A DNA stretch of 64,000 nucleotides. Origin: Brevibacterium yomogidense. GTDB lineage: Bacteria > Actinomycetota > Actinomycetes > Actinomycetales > Brevibacteriaceae. Location of the stretch: NCBI RefSeq assembly GCF_016107685.1, contig NZ_JABASY010000002.1:434001-498000 (forward strand), read 5' to 3'. How positions within the stretch are numbered: the first letter of the stretch is position 1; each line of letters opens with the position of its first letter. Of the stretch, positions 34,958-44,046 are shown piece after piece. The translations under genes and the position numbers were made by a program. The notes beneath the pieces were generated by a model that was not told the DNA's origin, did no database searches, and saw only the letters and a list, made by a program, of their open reading frames with translations.

Positions 34958-36190
34958 GTGCCCGCTCAGCCGGAAGGCGATGTGCCGCCGTTGGACGGGA
35001 CGCTGCCCCGCGACTCCGCCGCTCGCGCGGGCGGCGCCACGTTCAGCGCGTACGTCCACGTCCCGTACTGCCGTGTGCGGTGCGGGTACTGCGACTTCAA
35101 CACGTACACCGCGGAAGAACTGGGCCCGGGTGCGAATCGTGCGGACTACCGCGAGCAGTTGGGCCGCGAGATCGCGGTGTCCCGCCGCGTGCTCGCCGGT
35201 TCACCGCTGGAGGACCGACCGTTCGACACCGTCTTCTTCGGCGGGGGGACCCCCACGCTCCTGCCCGCGACGGAACTCGCCGGCGTCCTCGACGACCTCC
35301 GGAGGGCCTTCGGCCTCGCGGAGGGCGCCGAAGTGACGACGGAGGCGAACCCGGACAGCGTCGACGCAGCGTATCTGCAGACCCTCGCGGACGCCGGGTT
35401 CAGCCGCGTGTCCTTCGGCATGCAGTCGGCGGTCCCGCACGTGCTGCGGACGCTCGACCGGACGCACGACCCTTCACGGGTGGGTGAGGTGGTCGCAGAC
35501 GCGAGGGCCGCCGGCCTCGACGTGAGCCTGGACCTCATCTACGGGACACCCGGAGAGAGCCTCGAGGACTGGCGCACCAGTCTCGAAGCAGTGCTCGAGC
35601 ACCGCCCCGACCACGTGTCCGCGTACTCCCTCATCGTCGAACCGGGCACCCGCATGGGTGCGCAGGTGCGGCGCGGTGAGCTCCCGATGCCGGATGAGGA
35701 CGATCTGGCCGACAAGTACGAACTCGCAGACACCCTGCTCGCGGAGGCGGGCCTCACCTGGTACGAGGTCAGCAACTTCTCGACGAGCTCCGCCACTCGA
35801 TGCGACCACAATCTCGCGTACTGGCGCAATGCCGATTGGTGGGGGTACGGGCCGGGCGCTCACTCGCACGTCGGCGGCGTCCGGTGGTGGAATGCGAAGC
35901 ACCCACGCGCATGGTCCGACCGCCTGGGCGGAGGGAATTCGCCCGCAGTGGGGCGCGAAGTGCTCGACGCGGACACACGCGCGCTCGAGGACCTCATGCT
36001 GGCGGTGCGGATCGACGGGGAGTACCCGCTCGACCGGCTCGCCCCGTCTGCACGCGAGCACATCGCGCACCTGCTCGCTGAAGGGCTGCTGGCCCCGGCG
36101 ACCGTGTCGACCGGGAGGATCCACCTCACCCGCGCCGGGCGCCTGATGGCCGACGGCATCGTCCGCACGCTCTCCGACCACCTGGCCTGA
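34958..36190 (+). CDS. hemW: radical SAM protein HemW (heme chaperone / HemN-like)
   Basis: This radical SAM protein has the cluster motif C-x3-C-x2-C in YCRVRCGYCDFNTY (C38, C42, C45), followed by FFGGGTPTLLP and TTEANPDSVDAAYL. HemW binds heme and a 4Fe-4S cluster. The extra N-terminal cysteine typical of true HemN is absent, so HemW is favoured over coproporphyrinogen dehydrogenase. Length is 410 aa. The GTG start is 3 bases after lepA with no clear Shine-Dalgarno, suggesting coupling. A long hairpin follows the stop. Confidence 0.9.
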   Translation: MPAQPEGDVPPLDGTLPRDSAARAGGATFSAYVHVPYCRVRCGYCDFNTYTAEELGPGANRADYREQLGREIAVSRRVLAGSPLEDRPFDTVFFGGGTPTLLPATELAGVLDDLRRAFGLAEGAEVTTEANPDSVDAAYLQTLADAGFSRVSFGMQSAVPHVLRTLDRTHDPSRVGEVVADARAAGLDVSLDLIYGTPGESLEDWRTSLEAVLEHRPDHVSAYSLIVEPGTRMGAQVRRGELPMPDEDDLADKYELADTLLAEAGLTWYEVSNFSTSSATRCDHNLAYWRNADWWGYGPGAHSHVGGVRWWNAKHPRAWSDRLGGGNSPAVGREVLDADTRALEDLMLAVRIDGEYPLDRLAPSAREHIAHLLAEGLLAPATVSTGRIHLTRAGRLMADGIVRTLSDHLA

Positions 36191-36231
36191 AAGGGCCCAC
36201 CGGGCGCCTCGACGGAGGACGTCAGTGCTCC

Positions 36232-36269
36232 CGCCCGGCGGGCGTCGAATGGTCGACGCACGCCGGGCG
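36232..36269. terminator. terminator hairpin between hemW and the DUF4870 gene
   Basis: A 17-bp stem with one mismatch (CGCCCGGCGGGCGTCGA at 36232-36248 with 36253-36269) encloses the loop ATGG. It lies between converging genes and can act in both directions. Confidence 0.75.
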
Positions 36270-36274
36270 ACGAG

Positions 36275-36796
36275 TCACTTGATGATGTCGATGACGAACG
36301 GGATCCTGTACATCTCGCCGTTGTAGGCCTTCACCGCCGCGATGATCTGCAGCACCCAGCCGACGACGACCACGATCGGCAGCAGGACGAAGCCGATGAG
36401 CACGATCGTGAGGAGGCTGGAGACGAAGCCCGCGATGATGAGCATGATCTGCAGGTTGAGCGACTGTCGGGTGTGCTCGCGGACGAACGGCGAATCGTCC
36501 TTCTTGATGAGGAAGACGATCAGCGGCACGATCGCGCTCACGAGCATGGCTCCCACGTGGGACAGGACGGACATCGTCTTGTCGTCCTGAGAGGCCTTCC
36601 AATACGCGGCCGAGCCGTCGCCGTACGCGGCATCGGGGTGCGGGCCGATCAGCGGAGGGCCGGCGGGGGCGCCGAAGCCGGAAGCTGATCCGCCGTAGCT
36701 GCCCGGCAGGCCGTAACCGTTCGGTGGGCCGTACCCTCCCGGCTGACTGCCGGGGCCGCCGGCCTGCGGAGCGGGGGAGTCGTTCGGGGTGGTCAT
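36275..36796 (-). CDS. DUF4870 domain membrane protein
   Basis: The 173-aa protein starts with a Gly/Pro/Tyr-rich, low-complexity cytoplasmic segment of about 70 residues. Three to four hydrophobic segments of the DUF4870 (Tic20-like) type follow. Family hallmarks are MSVLSHVGAMLVSAIVPLIV, the polar loop DDSPFVREHTRQSLNLQ, and the final NGEMYRIPFVIDI. The function of the family is unknown. AAGGAGG precedes the ATG with good spacing. It converges on hemW. Confidence 0.88.
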   Translation of the reverse strand: MTTPNDSPAPQAGGPGSQPGGYGPPNGYGLPGSYGGSASGFGAPAGPPLIGPHPDAAYGDGSAAYWKASQDDKTMSVLSHVGAMLVSAIVPLIVFLIKKDDSPFVREHTRQSLNLQIMLIIAGFVSSLLTIVLIGFVLLPIVVVVGWVLQIIAAVKAYNGEMYRIPFVIDIIK

Positions 36797-36987
36797 GGGT
36801 CCTCCTTGAGAGCGACTGTGGAACCGTGTGGTCCCCAGCCTCTCATCCCGGCACGGATGAAGCGACTGATTCGCAGCTGTTCAGCGGGAATCCACCCGCC
36901 GGACGGGGGTTCTCCCCCGTAGCGGCCTGGTCGGCGCCGGTTCACCCTGTGGGTGTGGGTCGACCGCGTCGGTCCCGGTGGTCCGCG

Positions 36988-37899
36988 TCAGTGCCGGTTG
37001 ACCGTCACGAAGTCGATGAGCTCCTCGACACGACCGGACAGGGCCGGTTCGACGTCTGCGATCGTGGTGACCGACCGGAGGATGCGCGCCCAGGCCCGGG
37101 CGACGTCGCGGTGGTCGGCGTGGTCCCAGCCGATGCGGGCCAGCACTCCCGTCTTCCAGTCCTCGCCGCGGGGGACGACCGGCCATGCGCGGATGCCGAC
37201 GACGGCCGGCCTCACCGCCTGCCACACGTCGACGTAGGGGTGACCGATGACGCGCACGCTGCCGGCCCACGCCGGATCGTCCATGACGCGACGGGCGAGC
37301 CGTGATTCCTTCGTGCCCTGGACCATGTGGTCGGCCAGCACGCCGACCCGGTGGTCGGCGTCGGGGGAGAACTCCGCGATCCGTTCCGGCAGGTCGTCCA
37401 GTCCGCCCAGGGGCTCGACGACGACCCCCTCGATGCGCAGGTCGTCGCCCCAGATGCGTTCGACCAGCTCCGCGTCGTGCTTGCCCTCCACCCAGATGCG
37501 GGAGCCGCGGGCGACGCGTGCCCGCGCGTCCGCGACGATCCGTGAACCGCTCGCGGTGCGGCCCGGTGCGGCACCGCGAGCCCCTCCCGTTCCTGCTCGC
37601 GGATCCGGAGACCCACCTGCGGACGGGGCCCGAGGCGCCGGTCGGGTGAGCGCGCACGGTCGCCCCTCGACGAGGTAGCCGGGGCCCAACGGGAAGGAGA
37701 CGCGGGCGCCGTGCCTGTCCTCGAGCACCATCGCGATGCCACCCGGGGCCTTCTCGATGCGGACGACGGCACCGACGAATCCCGTCTCGACGACTTCGAC
37801 GACGAGGCCGGGTTCGGCGGGGACCTGGGGAAGGGAGGGCCGCCGGTGCGTCCGTCCCCCGGACAGCACATCGGAACCGTAGCGATCATGGAACGACAT
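36988..37899 (-). CDS. DUF3097 family protein
   Basis: This actinobacterial family of unknown function has 303 aa here. The N-terminal barrel-like part carries VVEVVETGFVGAVVRIEK. After a low-complexity Gly/Ala/Pro linker (about residues 88-115) comes a Toprim-like region beginning WVEGKHDAELVERIWGDDLR, then HRVGVLADHMVQGTKESRLA and VIGHPYVDVWQAVRP. The ExxxD and later acidic residues suggest a metal-binding Toprim nuclease or ligase-like fold (inference). ATG 37899 lies 6 bases beyond a TAGCCT box. It is divergent from hrcA. Confidence 0.85.
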   Translation of the reverse strand: MSFHDRYGSDVLSGGRTHRRPSLPQVPAEPGLVVEVVETGFVGAVVRIEKAPGGIAMVLEDRHGARVSFPLGPGYLVEGRPCALTRPAPRAPSAGGSPDPRAGTGGARGAAPGRTASGSRIVADARARVARGSRIWVEGKHDAELVERIWGDDLRIEGVVVEPLGGLDDLPERIAEFSPDADHRVGVLADHMVQGTKESRLARRVMDDPAWAGSVRVIGHPYVDVWQAVRPAVVGIRAWPVVPRGEDWKTGVLARIGWDHADHRDVARAWARILRSVTTIADVEPALSGRVEELIDFVTVNRH

Positions 37900-37905
37900 C
37901 AGATC

Positions 37906-37911
37906 AGGCTA
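37906..37911 (-). promoter_or_regulatory. -10 box TAGCCT giving a leaderless DUF3097 mRNA
   Basis: TAGCCT on the minus strand is followed by 6 bases and ATG 37899; no Shine-Dalgarno is seen. Confidence 0.45.
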
Positions 37912-38008
37912 GCGAGGCTCCACTCGCGGATTCCGGAGGCGCGCCGGTCACGACCGCGCCGGACCGGCGGGGTCGACGCCCCCGGTGGAGGTCGAGGGCT
38001 GCGGGGAG

Positions 38009-38040
38009 TAGGATTGGCACTCGATTGCAGTGAGTGCCAG
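38009..38040 (+). promoter_or_regulatory. CIRCE operator with overlapping -10 box for the hrcA operon
   Basis: TTGGCACTC (38014-38022), 9 bases, and GAGTGCCAG (38032-38040) match the CIRCE consensus TTAGCACTC-N9-GAGTGCTAA closely. TAGGAT (38009-38014) shares its last T with the operator, so bound HrcA would block transcription start. This predicts autoregulated heat-shock control of hrcA and its downstream genes. Confidence 0.9.
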
Positions 38041-38082
38041 ACGGCGGGGGTCCCGCCACGAGTCTGCGGTGAAGGGGGAGAG

Positions 38083-39093
38083 GTGAACGACGATCGTCGG
38101 GCGCGTGTCCTTCGCGCCATCGTCGAGGACTACGTCTCCACGAACGAACCCGTCGGTTCGAAGTCCCTTGTGGAGAAGCATCGGCTGGGGGTGTCGTCCG
38201 CGACGATCCGCAACGACATGGCGGCGCTGGAGCAGGAGGGCCTCATCGCCCAGCCGCACACGTCCGCGGGCCGCATCCCCACGGACAAGGGGTATCGCGC
38301 GTTCGTCGACCGGATCGACGAGATCAAGCCGCTGTCCGCAGCGGAGAAGCGTGCCGTGGCCCGCGTCCTCGAGCACCCGGTGGACGTCGACGACATCCTC
38401 GACCGCACTGTGAGACTCCTCTCACAGCTCACCCACCAGGTGGCCCTGGTGCAGTACCCCCGCCTGTCGCGCTCGCGGGTGCGGCACATCGAGCTCGTCG
38501 ACATCGCCCCGTCCCGACTGCTGGCGGTCCTCATCACGGATGCGGGGCAGGTCGAGCAGCGGCTCGTCGACACGGGCCGGATGGTGTCGGACGACGAAGT
38601 CGCCGCACTGCGGTCCCTCTTCCTCGCCTCCCTCGTCGACAGCCCGGTGGGAGACGTGCCGCGCTTGGTGACGGCGATCGAGGCGCGTCCCGAGCTGCGC
38701 GGGCCCGCCGCCGCGGTGGGTGTGGTGCTGGGCGACCTGGCACGCAGCTTCCGCACGGAGCGACTCGTCATGGCGGGCACCGCGAACCTCGCTCGCGCGG
38801 GCCGCGAACTGGGCGAGCACATGGGTCCGATCCTCGAGGCCTTCGAGGAGCAGGTGGTGCTCCTGCGCCTCCTGTCGACGATGGCTGCGGAGGGTCCCGA
38901 CGTCGCGGTGAGCATCGGGACGGAGAACCCCCTCGACACCTTCGTCTCGACATCAGTGGTCGCGACCAACTACCTTGCGGAGGGCGTCGAAGCGCGGATG
39001 GCCGTCGTCGGCCCCACCCGGATGGACTATCCCACGACCATGGCGGCGCTCCGCGCGGTCGCGAAGTACATCTCGACGATCCTGAGCGACTGA
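38083..39093 (+). CDS. hrcA: heat-inducible transcription repressor HrcA
   Basis: HrcA represses class I heat-shock genes by binding CIRCE. The N-terminal winged helix shows NEPVGSKSLVEKHRLGVSSA and TIRNDMAALEQEGLI, then the conserved SAGRIPTDKGYRAFVD. The C-terminal GAF-like dimerisation region includes GTENPLDTFVSTSVVATNYL and GPTRMDYPTTMAALRAVAKY. Length is 336 aa, normal. GTG 38083 follows GGGGGAGAG. It heads a long operon hrcA-dnaJ-rsmE-phoH-ybeY-corC-era and has a CIRCE in its own promoter. Confidence 0.95.
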   Translation: MNDDRRARVLRAIVEDYVSTNEPVGSKSLVEKHRLGVSSATIRNDMAALEQEGLIAQPHTSAGRIPTDKGYRAFVDRIDEIKPLSAAEKRAVARVLEHPVDVDDILDRTVRLLSQLTHQVALVQYPRLSRSRVRHIELVDIAPSRLLAVLITDAGQVEQRLVDTGRMVSDDEVAALRSLFLASLVDSPVGDVPRLVTAIEARPELRGPAAAVGVVLGDLARSFRTERLVMAGTANLARAGRELGEHMGPILEAFEEQVVLLRLLSTMAAEGPDVAVSIGTENPLDTFVSTSVVATNYLAEGVEARMAVVGPTRMDYPTTMAALRAVAKYISTILSD

Positions 39094-39147
39094 CCCCCTC
39101 GACCGACACGACTGCGCCCCCGGGGCGCACAAGGAGAACCGACACCG

Positions 39148-40263
39148 GTGAGCGATCACTACGAAACGCTGGGCGTCTCACGCGACGCGAGCGAAGCAGA
39201 CATCAAGAAGGCGTACCGCAAGCTGGCGCGCACGCTCCACCCGGACGTGAACCCGGGCCGCGAGGAGGACTTCAAGGCGGTCTCCCTCGCCTACGACGTC
39301 CTGTCGGACCCGGACAAGCGGAGGAACTACGACCTCGGCGGCGGTGAGAACGGCCAGGCCGGGCCGGGTGCCGGCTTCGGGGGCTTCTCCGACCTCTTCG
39401 AGACGTTCTTCGGCGGCGGTGCCGGTGGCGGCAGGCCGCAGCCGGCGTCGCGGGTGCGCCGCGGCAAGGACGCGCTCGTGGCCCTGCGCGTCGACCTGCG
39501 GACCGCTGCCTTCGGCGGAACGGCGGACGTCGAGATCGTCACCGCGGACGTGTGCGGGACGTGCGAGGGCGAGGGCACGCGTGAGGGCACCGGGATCCGC
39601 ACCTGCTCCCTGTGCGACGGCCACGGCTCCGTCCAGCAGATGACCCGGACCCTGCTGGGCCAGATGGTGACGAACCAGACCTGCCCCCAGTGCGGCGGCT
39701 ACGGCACCGTCATCGAGGACCCCTGCCAGAACTGCCACGGCGACGGACGCGTCCGCGCGAACGAGACGATCACCGTCAAGGTTCCCGCGGGTGTCCGCGA
39801 CGGCAACCGCATCCAGCTGTCGGGACGCGGGGAGGTGGGTCCCGGGGGCGGTCCCCGCGGCGACCTGTACCTCGAGGTCATGGTCGAGGACCACCCGGTC
39901 TACACGCGCGACGGCTCGGACCTGCGGTGCACGCTCACGATCCCGATGACGGCGGCCGCTCTGGGCGCGACCATCCCACTCGAGACGTTCGACGGGGAGC
40001 AGGGCGTCGAGGTGAAGGCCGGCGCGCAGACGGGCGACACGATCCGGCTCAAGGGCCTGGGCGCGCAGCAGCTGCGCCGCGAGGGCCGGGGCGACATCTT
40101 CGTGACGCTCGCGGTGGAGACACCCACCTCGCTCACCGCGGACCAGCGCGCACTGCTGGAGCAGCTCGCGGAGGAGCGCGGTGAGACGGCACCCACCGGC
40201 AGCACGGGCGAGCCGCGCACAGGTCCGTTCTCCCGCCTGCGGGAACGCCTGGCCGGACGATGA
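39148..40263 (+). CDS. dnaJ: chaperone protein DnaJ (actinobacterial DnaJ2)
   Basis: This Hsp40 co-chaperone stimulates DnaK. The J domain (residues 1-65) has the HPD motif in [10 protein letters not shown] Gly/Phe-rich region follows, then four zinc-binding repeats: [24 protein letters not shown] and CQNCHGDG. C-terminal substrate-binding domains end the 371-aa protein. AAGGAGAACC precedes the GTG. Its position after hrcA is the DnaJ2 pattern; no grpE-dnaK pair is in this window, so a second DnaJ probably exists elsewhere. Its stop overlaps rsmE (ATGA). Confidence 0.95.
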   Translation: MSDHYETLGVSRDASEADIKKAYRKLARTLHPDVNPGREEDFKAVSLAYDVLSDPDKRRNYDLGGGENGQAGPGAGFGGFSDLFETFFGGGAGGGRPQPASRVRRGKDALVALRVDLRTAAFGGTADVEIVTADVCGTCEGEGTREGTGIRTCSLCDGHGSVQQMTRTLLGQMVTNQTCPQCGGYGTVIEDPCQNCHGDGRVRANETITVKVPAGVRDGNRIQLSGRGEVGPGGGPRGDLYLEVMVEDHPVYTRDGSDLRCTLTIPMTAAALGATIPLETFDGEQGVEVKAGAQTGDTIRLKGLGAQQLRREGRGDIFVTLAVETPTSLTADQRALLEQLAEERGETAPTGSTGEPRTGPFSRLRERLAGR

Positions 40264-41105
40264 CCCGCGCGGTCTTCCTCGATCGGGGCCTTCCCCGCGC
40301 TGAGCCCGGGGACGTCGTCGAGGTGGCTGCCGCAGTCGCGCACCACGTGCGGGTGTCCCGCATCGCTGCGGAGGAGGAGTTCGATCTCGTCGACGGCACC
40401 GGACAGCGCCTGCGGTCCGTCCTGGCGGAGCTCGCCGCGACCGAAGCCGCACTCGTCGACGAGGCCCGCACAGGTCCGCGCGGTCGCACGGGCAGGCGCG
40501 GGTCGCGTGGGCAGGCGGACGCTCCACTCGCGGTGAGGGTGCTGGAGGTCACGACCGAATACCCGGGTGCTCCGGAGCTCGTGCTCGTCCAGGCGCTTGC
40601 GAAGGGCGACCGTGACGAGCAGGCCGTCGAGGCCGCGACGGAGATGGGCGTCGACCGCATCATCCCCTGGGCGGCGGCGCGATCGATCGCGGCATGGCCC
40701 GCCCACAAGGAGGAGAAGCAGGCCTCCCGCTGGCGGTCCCTCCTCGATTCCGCCACGCAGCAGTCCCGGCGCGCTCTCGCCCCGGAGCTCGAACCGCTCG
40801 CACGGGGCGGCAGGATCCTCGAGCGGCTGCGCCCGACGGACCACGTCCTCGTCCTCCACGAGGACTCCCACGACCACCTGGTCGACGAGCTGGAGGATCT
40901 CGCAGGGGACGCCCGGGTCTCCCGCATCGTCTGCGTAGTCGGCCCGGAGGGCGGCATCAGCCCCGAGGAGCTCGACGACTTCCGCGCGGCCGGTGCTCGG
41001 ACGGTGCTGCTGGGACCCACCGTGCTGCGCGCCTCATCCGCGGGCCCGGCAGCCATCGCGCTGGCGCAGGCCGCGCTGGGCCGATGGCGGTCGCCCCTCG
41101 AGTGA
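40260..41105 (+). CDS. rsmE: 16S rRNA (uracil1498-N3)-methyltransferase
   Basis: RsmE methylates U1498 of 16S rRNA with SAM. The protein has the N-terminal PUA-like domain with [20 protein letters not shown] and the C-terminal SPOUT domain with the knot motifs [16 protein letters not shown] and [37 protein letters not shown] is the conserved middle region. Length is 281 aa, longer than E. coli (243) because of a short basic Gly/Arg insert around residues 75-90. It overlaps dnaJ by 4 bases and is followed by phoH after 16 bases. Confidence 0.93.
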   Translation: MTRAVFLDRGLPRAEPGDVVEVAAAVAHHVRVSRIAAEEEFDLVDGTGQRLRSVLAELAATEAALVDEARTGPRGRTGRRGSRGQADAPLAVRVLEVTTEYPGAPELVLVQALAKGDRDEQAVEAATEMGVDRIIPWAAARSIAAWPAHKEEKQASRWRSLLDSATQQSRRALAPELEPLARGGRILERLRPTDHVLVLHEDSHDHLVDELEDLAGDARVSRIVCVVGPEGGISPEELDDFRAAGARTVLLGPTVLRASSAGPAAIALAQAALGRWRSPLE

Positions 41106-41121
41106 AGCTCGGTAGAATCAC

Positions 41122-42282
41122 ATGACACGGCACGACCAACCGGAAGGACACCCCCTGGAACCCGACCACTTCCCGGGCCCTGACACCCGATCAGGCCCCG
41201 ACGACCGCCCGGCGACGGCGACCCCCGACGACACCGCACCGCAGCGGACCACAGTGAGGCTCGCCCTCCCTGAAGACCTCGACCTCGTCGCCCTCTTCGG
41301 TCCGGCGGAGGTGAACCTGGGAGCGCTCGAGCAGTTGGCGCCGGACGTCGACGTGCACGTGCGCGGTCATGACATGGCGCTCACCGGACCGGAGGACGCC
41401 GTGTCCGCGCTGGTCGGCACCATCGGCGAACTCAAGCGGCTGGTCGCCTCCGGGGCGATCATCGACCCGGACACCGTCGCGCGCGTGGGTGCGATCGACC
41501 CGGAGGCGGCGTCCGCGTCGGACGTGCTCGGGGCGAGCATCCTGTCGACTCGGGGTCGCACCGTGAGGCCCAAGACCTTCGGCCAGCACGAGTACGTGCG
41601 GGCGATCCGGTCGCACACGATCACGTTCGGACTGGGTCCCGCGGGAACGGGCAAGACGTACCTCGCGATGGCGATGGCCGTGAATGCGCTGCAGCGACGC
41701 GAGGTGTCCCGCATCGTCCTCACACGGCCCGCGGTCGAAGCGGGGGAGCGCCTGGGCTTCCTGCCCGGGACGCTCAACGAGAAGATCGACCCGTACGTGC
41801 GGCCCCTCTACGACGCACTGCACGACATGATCGAGCCCGAGCGCATCCCACGGCTCATCGAATCGGGCACGATCGAAGTGGCCCCGCTCGCGTACATGCG
41901 CGGACGGACGCTCAACGACGCCTTCGTCATCCTCGACGAAGCGCAGAACACGACGGCCGAGCAGATGAAGATGTTCCTCACCCGCCTGGGCTTCGGGTCG
42001 AAGATGGTGGTGACCGGCGACACGAGTCAGGTCGACCTGCCGACCGGCACCGCGAGCGGCCTCCGCATCGTCCAGGGCATCCTCGAGGGAGTGGACGACA
42101 TCGCGTTCTGCACCCTCACGAGCAAGGACGTCGTCCGTCACTCGCTCGTGTCCGCGATCGTGGACGCCTACGACCTGTGGTCCGCCACGGAGCAGCCCGG
42201 GACCGCAGGGCGGCCCCGGCACGTCGGCGCGGGGCGGAGACCCGCGTCCGGCAGGCCCGGATCGACAGGAGCCCGCGCATGA
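41122..42282 (+). CDS. phoH: PhoH family ATPase
   Basis: PhoH-like proteins are RecA-fold nucleotide hydrolases associated with RNA metabolism. Walker A is GPAGTGKTY at about residues 172-180, Walker B is [12 protein letters not shown], and GDTSQVDLP is also conserved. The annotated ATG gives 386 aa with a poorly conserved N-terminus of about 40 residues. A TAGAAT box at 41113-41118 lies only 3 bases before this ATG. GGAAGG at 41142-41147 sits 7 bases ahead of an in-frame CTG at 41155, so the true start may be that CTG or a later codon. The stop overlaps ybeY (ATGA). Confidence 0.93.
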   Translation: MTRHDQPEGHPLEPDHFPGPDTRSGPDDRPATATPDDTAPQRTTVRLALPEDLDLVALFGPAEVNLGALEQLAPDVDVHVRGHDMALTGPEDAVSALVGTIGELKRLVASGAIIDPDTVARVGAIDPEAASASDVLGASILSTRGRTVRPKTFGQHEYVRAIRSHTITFGLGPAGTGKTYLAMAMAVNALQRREVSRIVLTRPAVEAGERLGFLPGTLNEKIDPYVRPLYDALHDMIEPERIPRLIESGTIEVAPLAYMRGRTLNDAFVILDEAQNTTAEQMKMFLTRLGFGSKMVVTGDTSQVDLPTGTASGLRIVQGILEGVDDIAFCTLTSKDVVRHSLVSAIVDAYDLWSATEQPGTAGRPRHVGAGRRPASGRPGSTGARA

Positions 42283-42761
42283 GCATCGAGGTAGCCGACG
42301 AATCCGGCGCGGGGATCGACCTCGACGCCGTCCACACGCTGACCGCGCACGTGTACGAGCAGATGCGGATCCACCCCGACGCGGACGTGTTCGTCCGCTT
42401 CGTCGAGGAGGGGCCGATGGAAGAGCTCCACGTCGAGTGGATGGGTCTGGACGGCCCCACCGACGTCATGTCCTTCCCGATGGACGAGCTGCGTCCCGGC
42501 GACGACGCGGAGCCCGGTGTGCTGGGCGACATCGTCGTGTGCTCCGCGGTCGCCGCGGAGCAGGCGGTGGCCGCCGGCCACAGCACGATGGACGAGGTGC
42601 TCCTGCTCGTCGCCCACGGTCTCCTCCACCTCATGGGCTACGACCATGCGGACGACGAGGAGAAGGCGGAGATGTTCGGTCTGCAGCGGCGCCTGCTGCT
42701 CACGTACTTCGCGGCGCGGGAACCGGGCCGCACAGACGTCCCGCACCCCACGGAGGGATGA
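42279..42761 (+). CDS. ybeY: endoribonuclease YbeY (rRNA maturation)
   Basis: YbeY is a zinc-dependent single-strand RNase involved in 16S rRNA 3'-end maturation and ribosome quality control. The metal motif H-x3-H-x5-H is visible in HGLLHLMGYDH, and the family segment GPTDVMSFPMDEL precedes LGDIVVCSAVAAEQA. Length is 160 aa, normal. ATG 42279 overlaps the phoH stop; corC starts one base after its stop. The phoH-ybeY-corC order is conserved widely in bacteria. Confidence 0.95.
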   Translation: MSIEVADESGAGIDLDAVHTLTAHVYEQMRIHPDADVFVRFVEEGPMEELHVEWMGLDGPTDVMSFPMDELRPGDDAEPGVLGDIVVCSAVAAEQAVAAGHSTMDEVLLLVAHGLLHLMGYDHADDEEKAEMFGLQRRLLLTYFAAREPGRTDVPHPTEG

Positions 42762-42762
42762 G

Positions 42763-44046
42763 GTGGCGATCGCAGCGTTCTTCGCGGTCGCTCTGGTCTT
42801 CCTCGCCGTCGCCGCCGTGTTCGTCGCTGCGGACTCCGCGTTCGCGACCGTTTCCCGCTCCGAGGTCGAGCACGCGGCGGAGCAGGGCCGCCGAGGCGCC
42901 GCGAAGGTCCTGAGGGTCTTCACGGACCCGCTGGTCCACACGTACGTCCTCACCTTCACCCGGCAGCTCGCGGAAGCGCTCGCGACCGTCTTCATCGCGT
43001 TCGCGTACCTGCAGGTCTTCGACGTGGGCTGGGAAGTCGTCGTCTGCACCGTCGCGACGGCCTCGGTCGCGGTCTTCGTCGTCGCGGGGGTCTCCCCGCG
43101 CTCCGTCGCACGGCACTACCCGCTCCAGACGTCCCTCCTGCTGGGCGGCATGGTCTCCGGGCTCCGGGCCGCGCTGGGGCCCGTCGCGCTCGTCCTCGTG
43201 TGGCTGGGCAACATGCTCACACCCGCGAAGGTGAGCGGAGCGGGCGCACCGCTGTCCGAGTCGCAGCTGCTCGACTACGTCGACCGAGCCCAGGCCTCCG
43301 ACGTGATCGAGGACGATGAGCGCGACATGATCGCGAACGTCATCTCCCTGGGGGACACCCGGGTGTGGAAGATCATGGTGCCCCGGACCGACCTCGTGAC
43401 CGTGCGCGCGGGCACCAGCCTGGACGACGCGATGGTCCTGTTCCTGCGGTCCGGGTTCTCACGCGTCCCCGTCACGGGCGAGGACATCGACGACGTCCGC
43501 GGCTTCCTCTACCTCAAGGACATCGCCCGCCAGCTGCACATGCGGCCAGAGCTCAGCGTCGAGAGCATCGACGGGTTCGCCCGCGTCGCACGCTTCGTGC
43601 CGGACACCAAGCTGGTCGACGACCTGCTCCATGAGATGCAGGCCCGCAACACCCACGTCGCCGTCGTCGTCGACGAGTACGGCGGCACCGCCGGGATCGT
43701 GACGATCGAGGACATCGTCGAGGAGATCGTCGGCGAGATCGACGACGAATACGATGTGAGCGACGACGCGATGATCGGGGAGGACGGTGCGGCCGTCGTG
43801 AGCGCGCGGATGGACATCGACGACCTCGGCGACCTGTTCGACGTGCGGATCGACGACGAGGACGTCTCCAGCGTCGGCGGTCTGCTGCAGAAGCTCGTGG
43901 GGCACGTGCCGATCGCCGGCTCGCACGCGGCTGTCGCGGGCCTCCGACTCGAAGCCCTGCCCGGGGAGGGCCGGCGGCACAGGATCACCCGCGTGCATGT
44001 CGCACGCACGGACACGACCAACACCCAGGAGGATGACCATGGCTGA
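42763..44046 (+). CDS. corC: CNNM/CorC-type membrane protein with CBS pair
   Basis: This 427-aa membrane protein has an N-terminal DUF21/CNNM-like region with about four hydrophobic segments, starting AIAAFFAVALVFLAVAAVFV. A pair of CBS domains follows, beginning KIMVPRTDLVTVRAGTSLDD and including GFSRVPVTGEDIDDVRGFLY and VVVDEYGGTAGIVTIEDIVE. A CorC_HlyC domain ends the protein. CNNM-type members bind Mg-ATP and export or sense magnesium; older names are hemolysin C or TlyC. The DUF21 part is divergent from the textbook sequence. GTG 42763 follows GGAGGG. Era starts 8 bases before its stop. Confidence 0.9.
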   Translation: MAIAAFFAVALVFLAVAAVFVAADSAFATVSRSEVEHAAEQGRRGAAKVLRVFTDPLVHTYVLTFTRQLAEALATVFIAFAYLQVFDVGWEVVVCTVATASVAVFVVAGVSPRSVARHYPLQTSLLLGGMVSGLRAALGPVALVLVWLGNMLTPAKVSGAGAPLSESQLLDYVDRAQASDVIEDDERDMIANVISLGDTRVWKIMVPRTDLVTVRAGTSLDDAMVLFLRSGFSRVPVTGEDIDDVRGFLYLKDIARQLHMRPELSVESIDGFARVARFVPDTKLVDDLLHEMQARNTHVAVVVDEYGGTAGIVTIEDIVEEIVGEIDDEYDVSDDAMIGEDGAAVVSARMDIDDLGDLFDVRIDDEDVSSVGGLLQKLVGHVPIAGSHAAVAGLRLEALPGEGRRHRITRVHVARTDTTNTQEDDHG

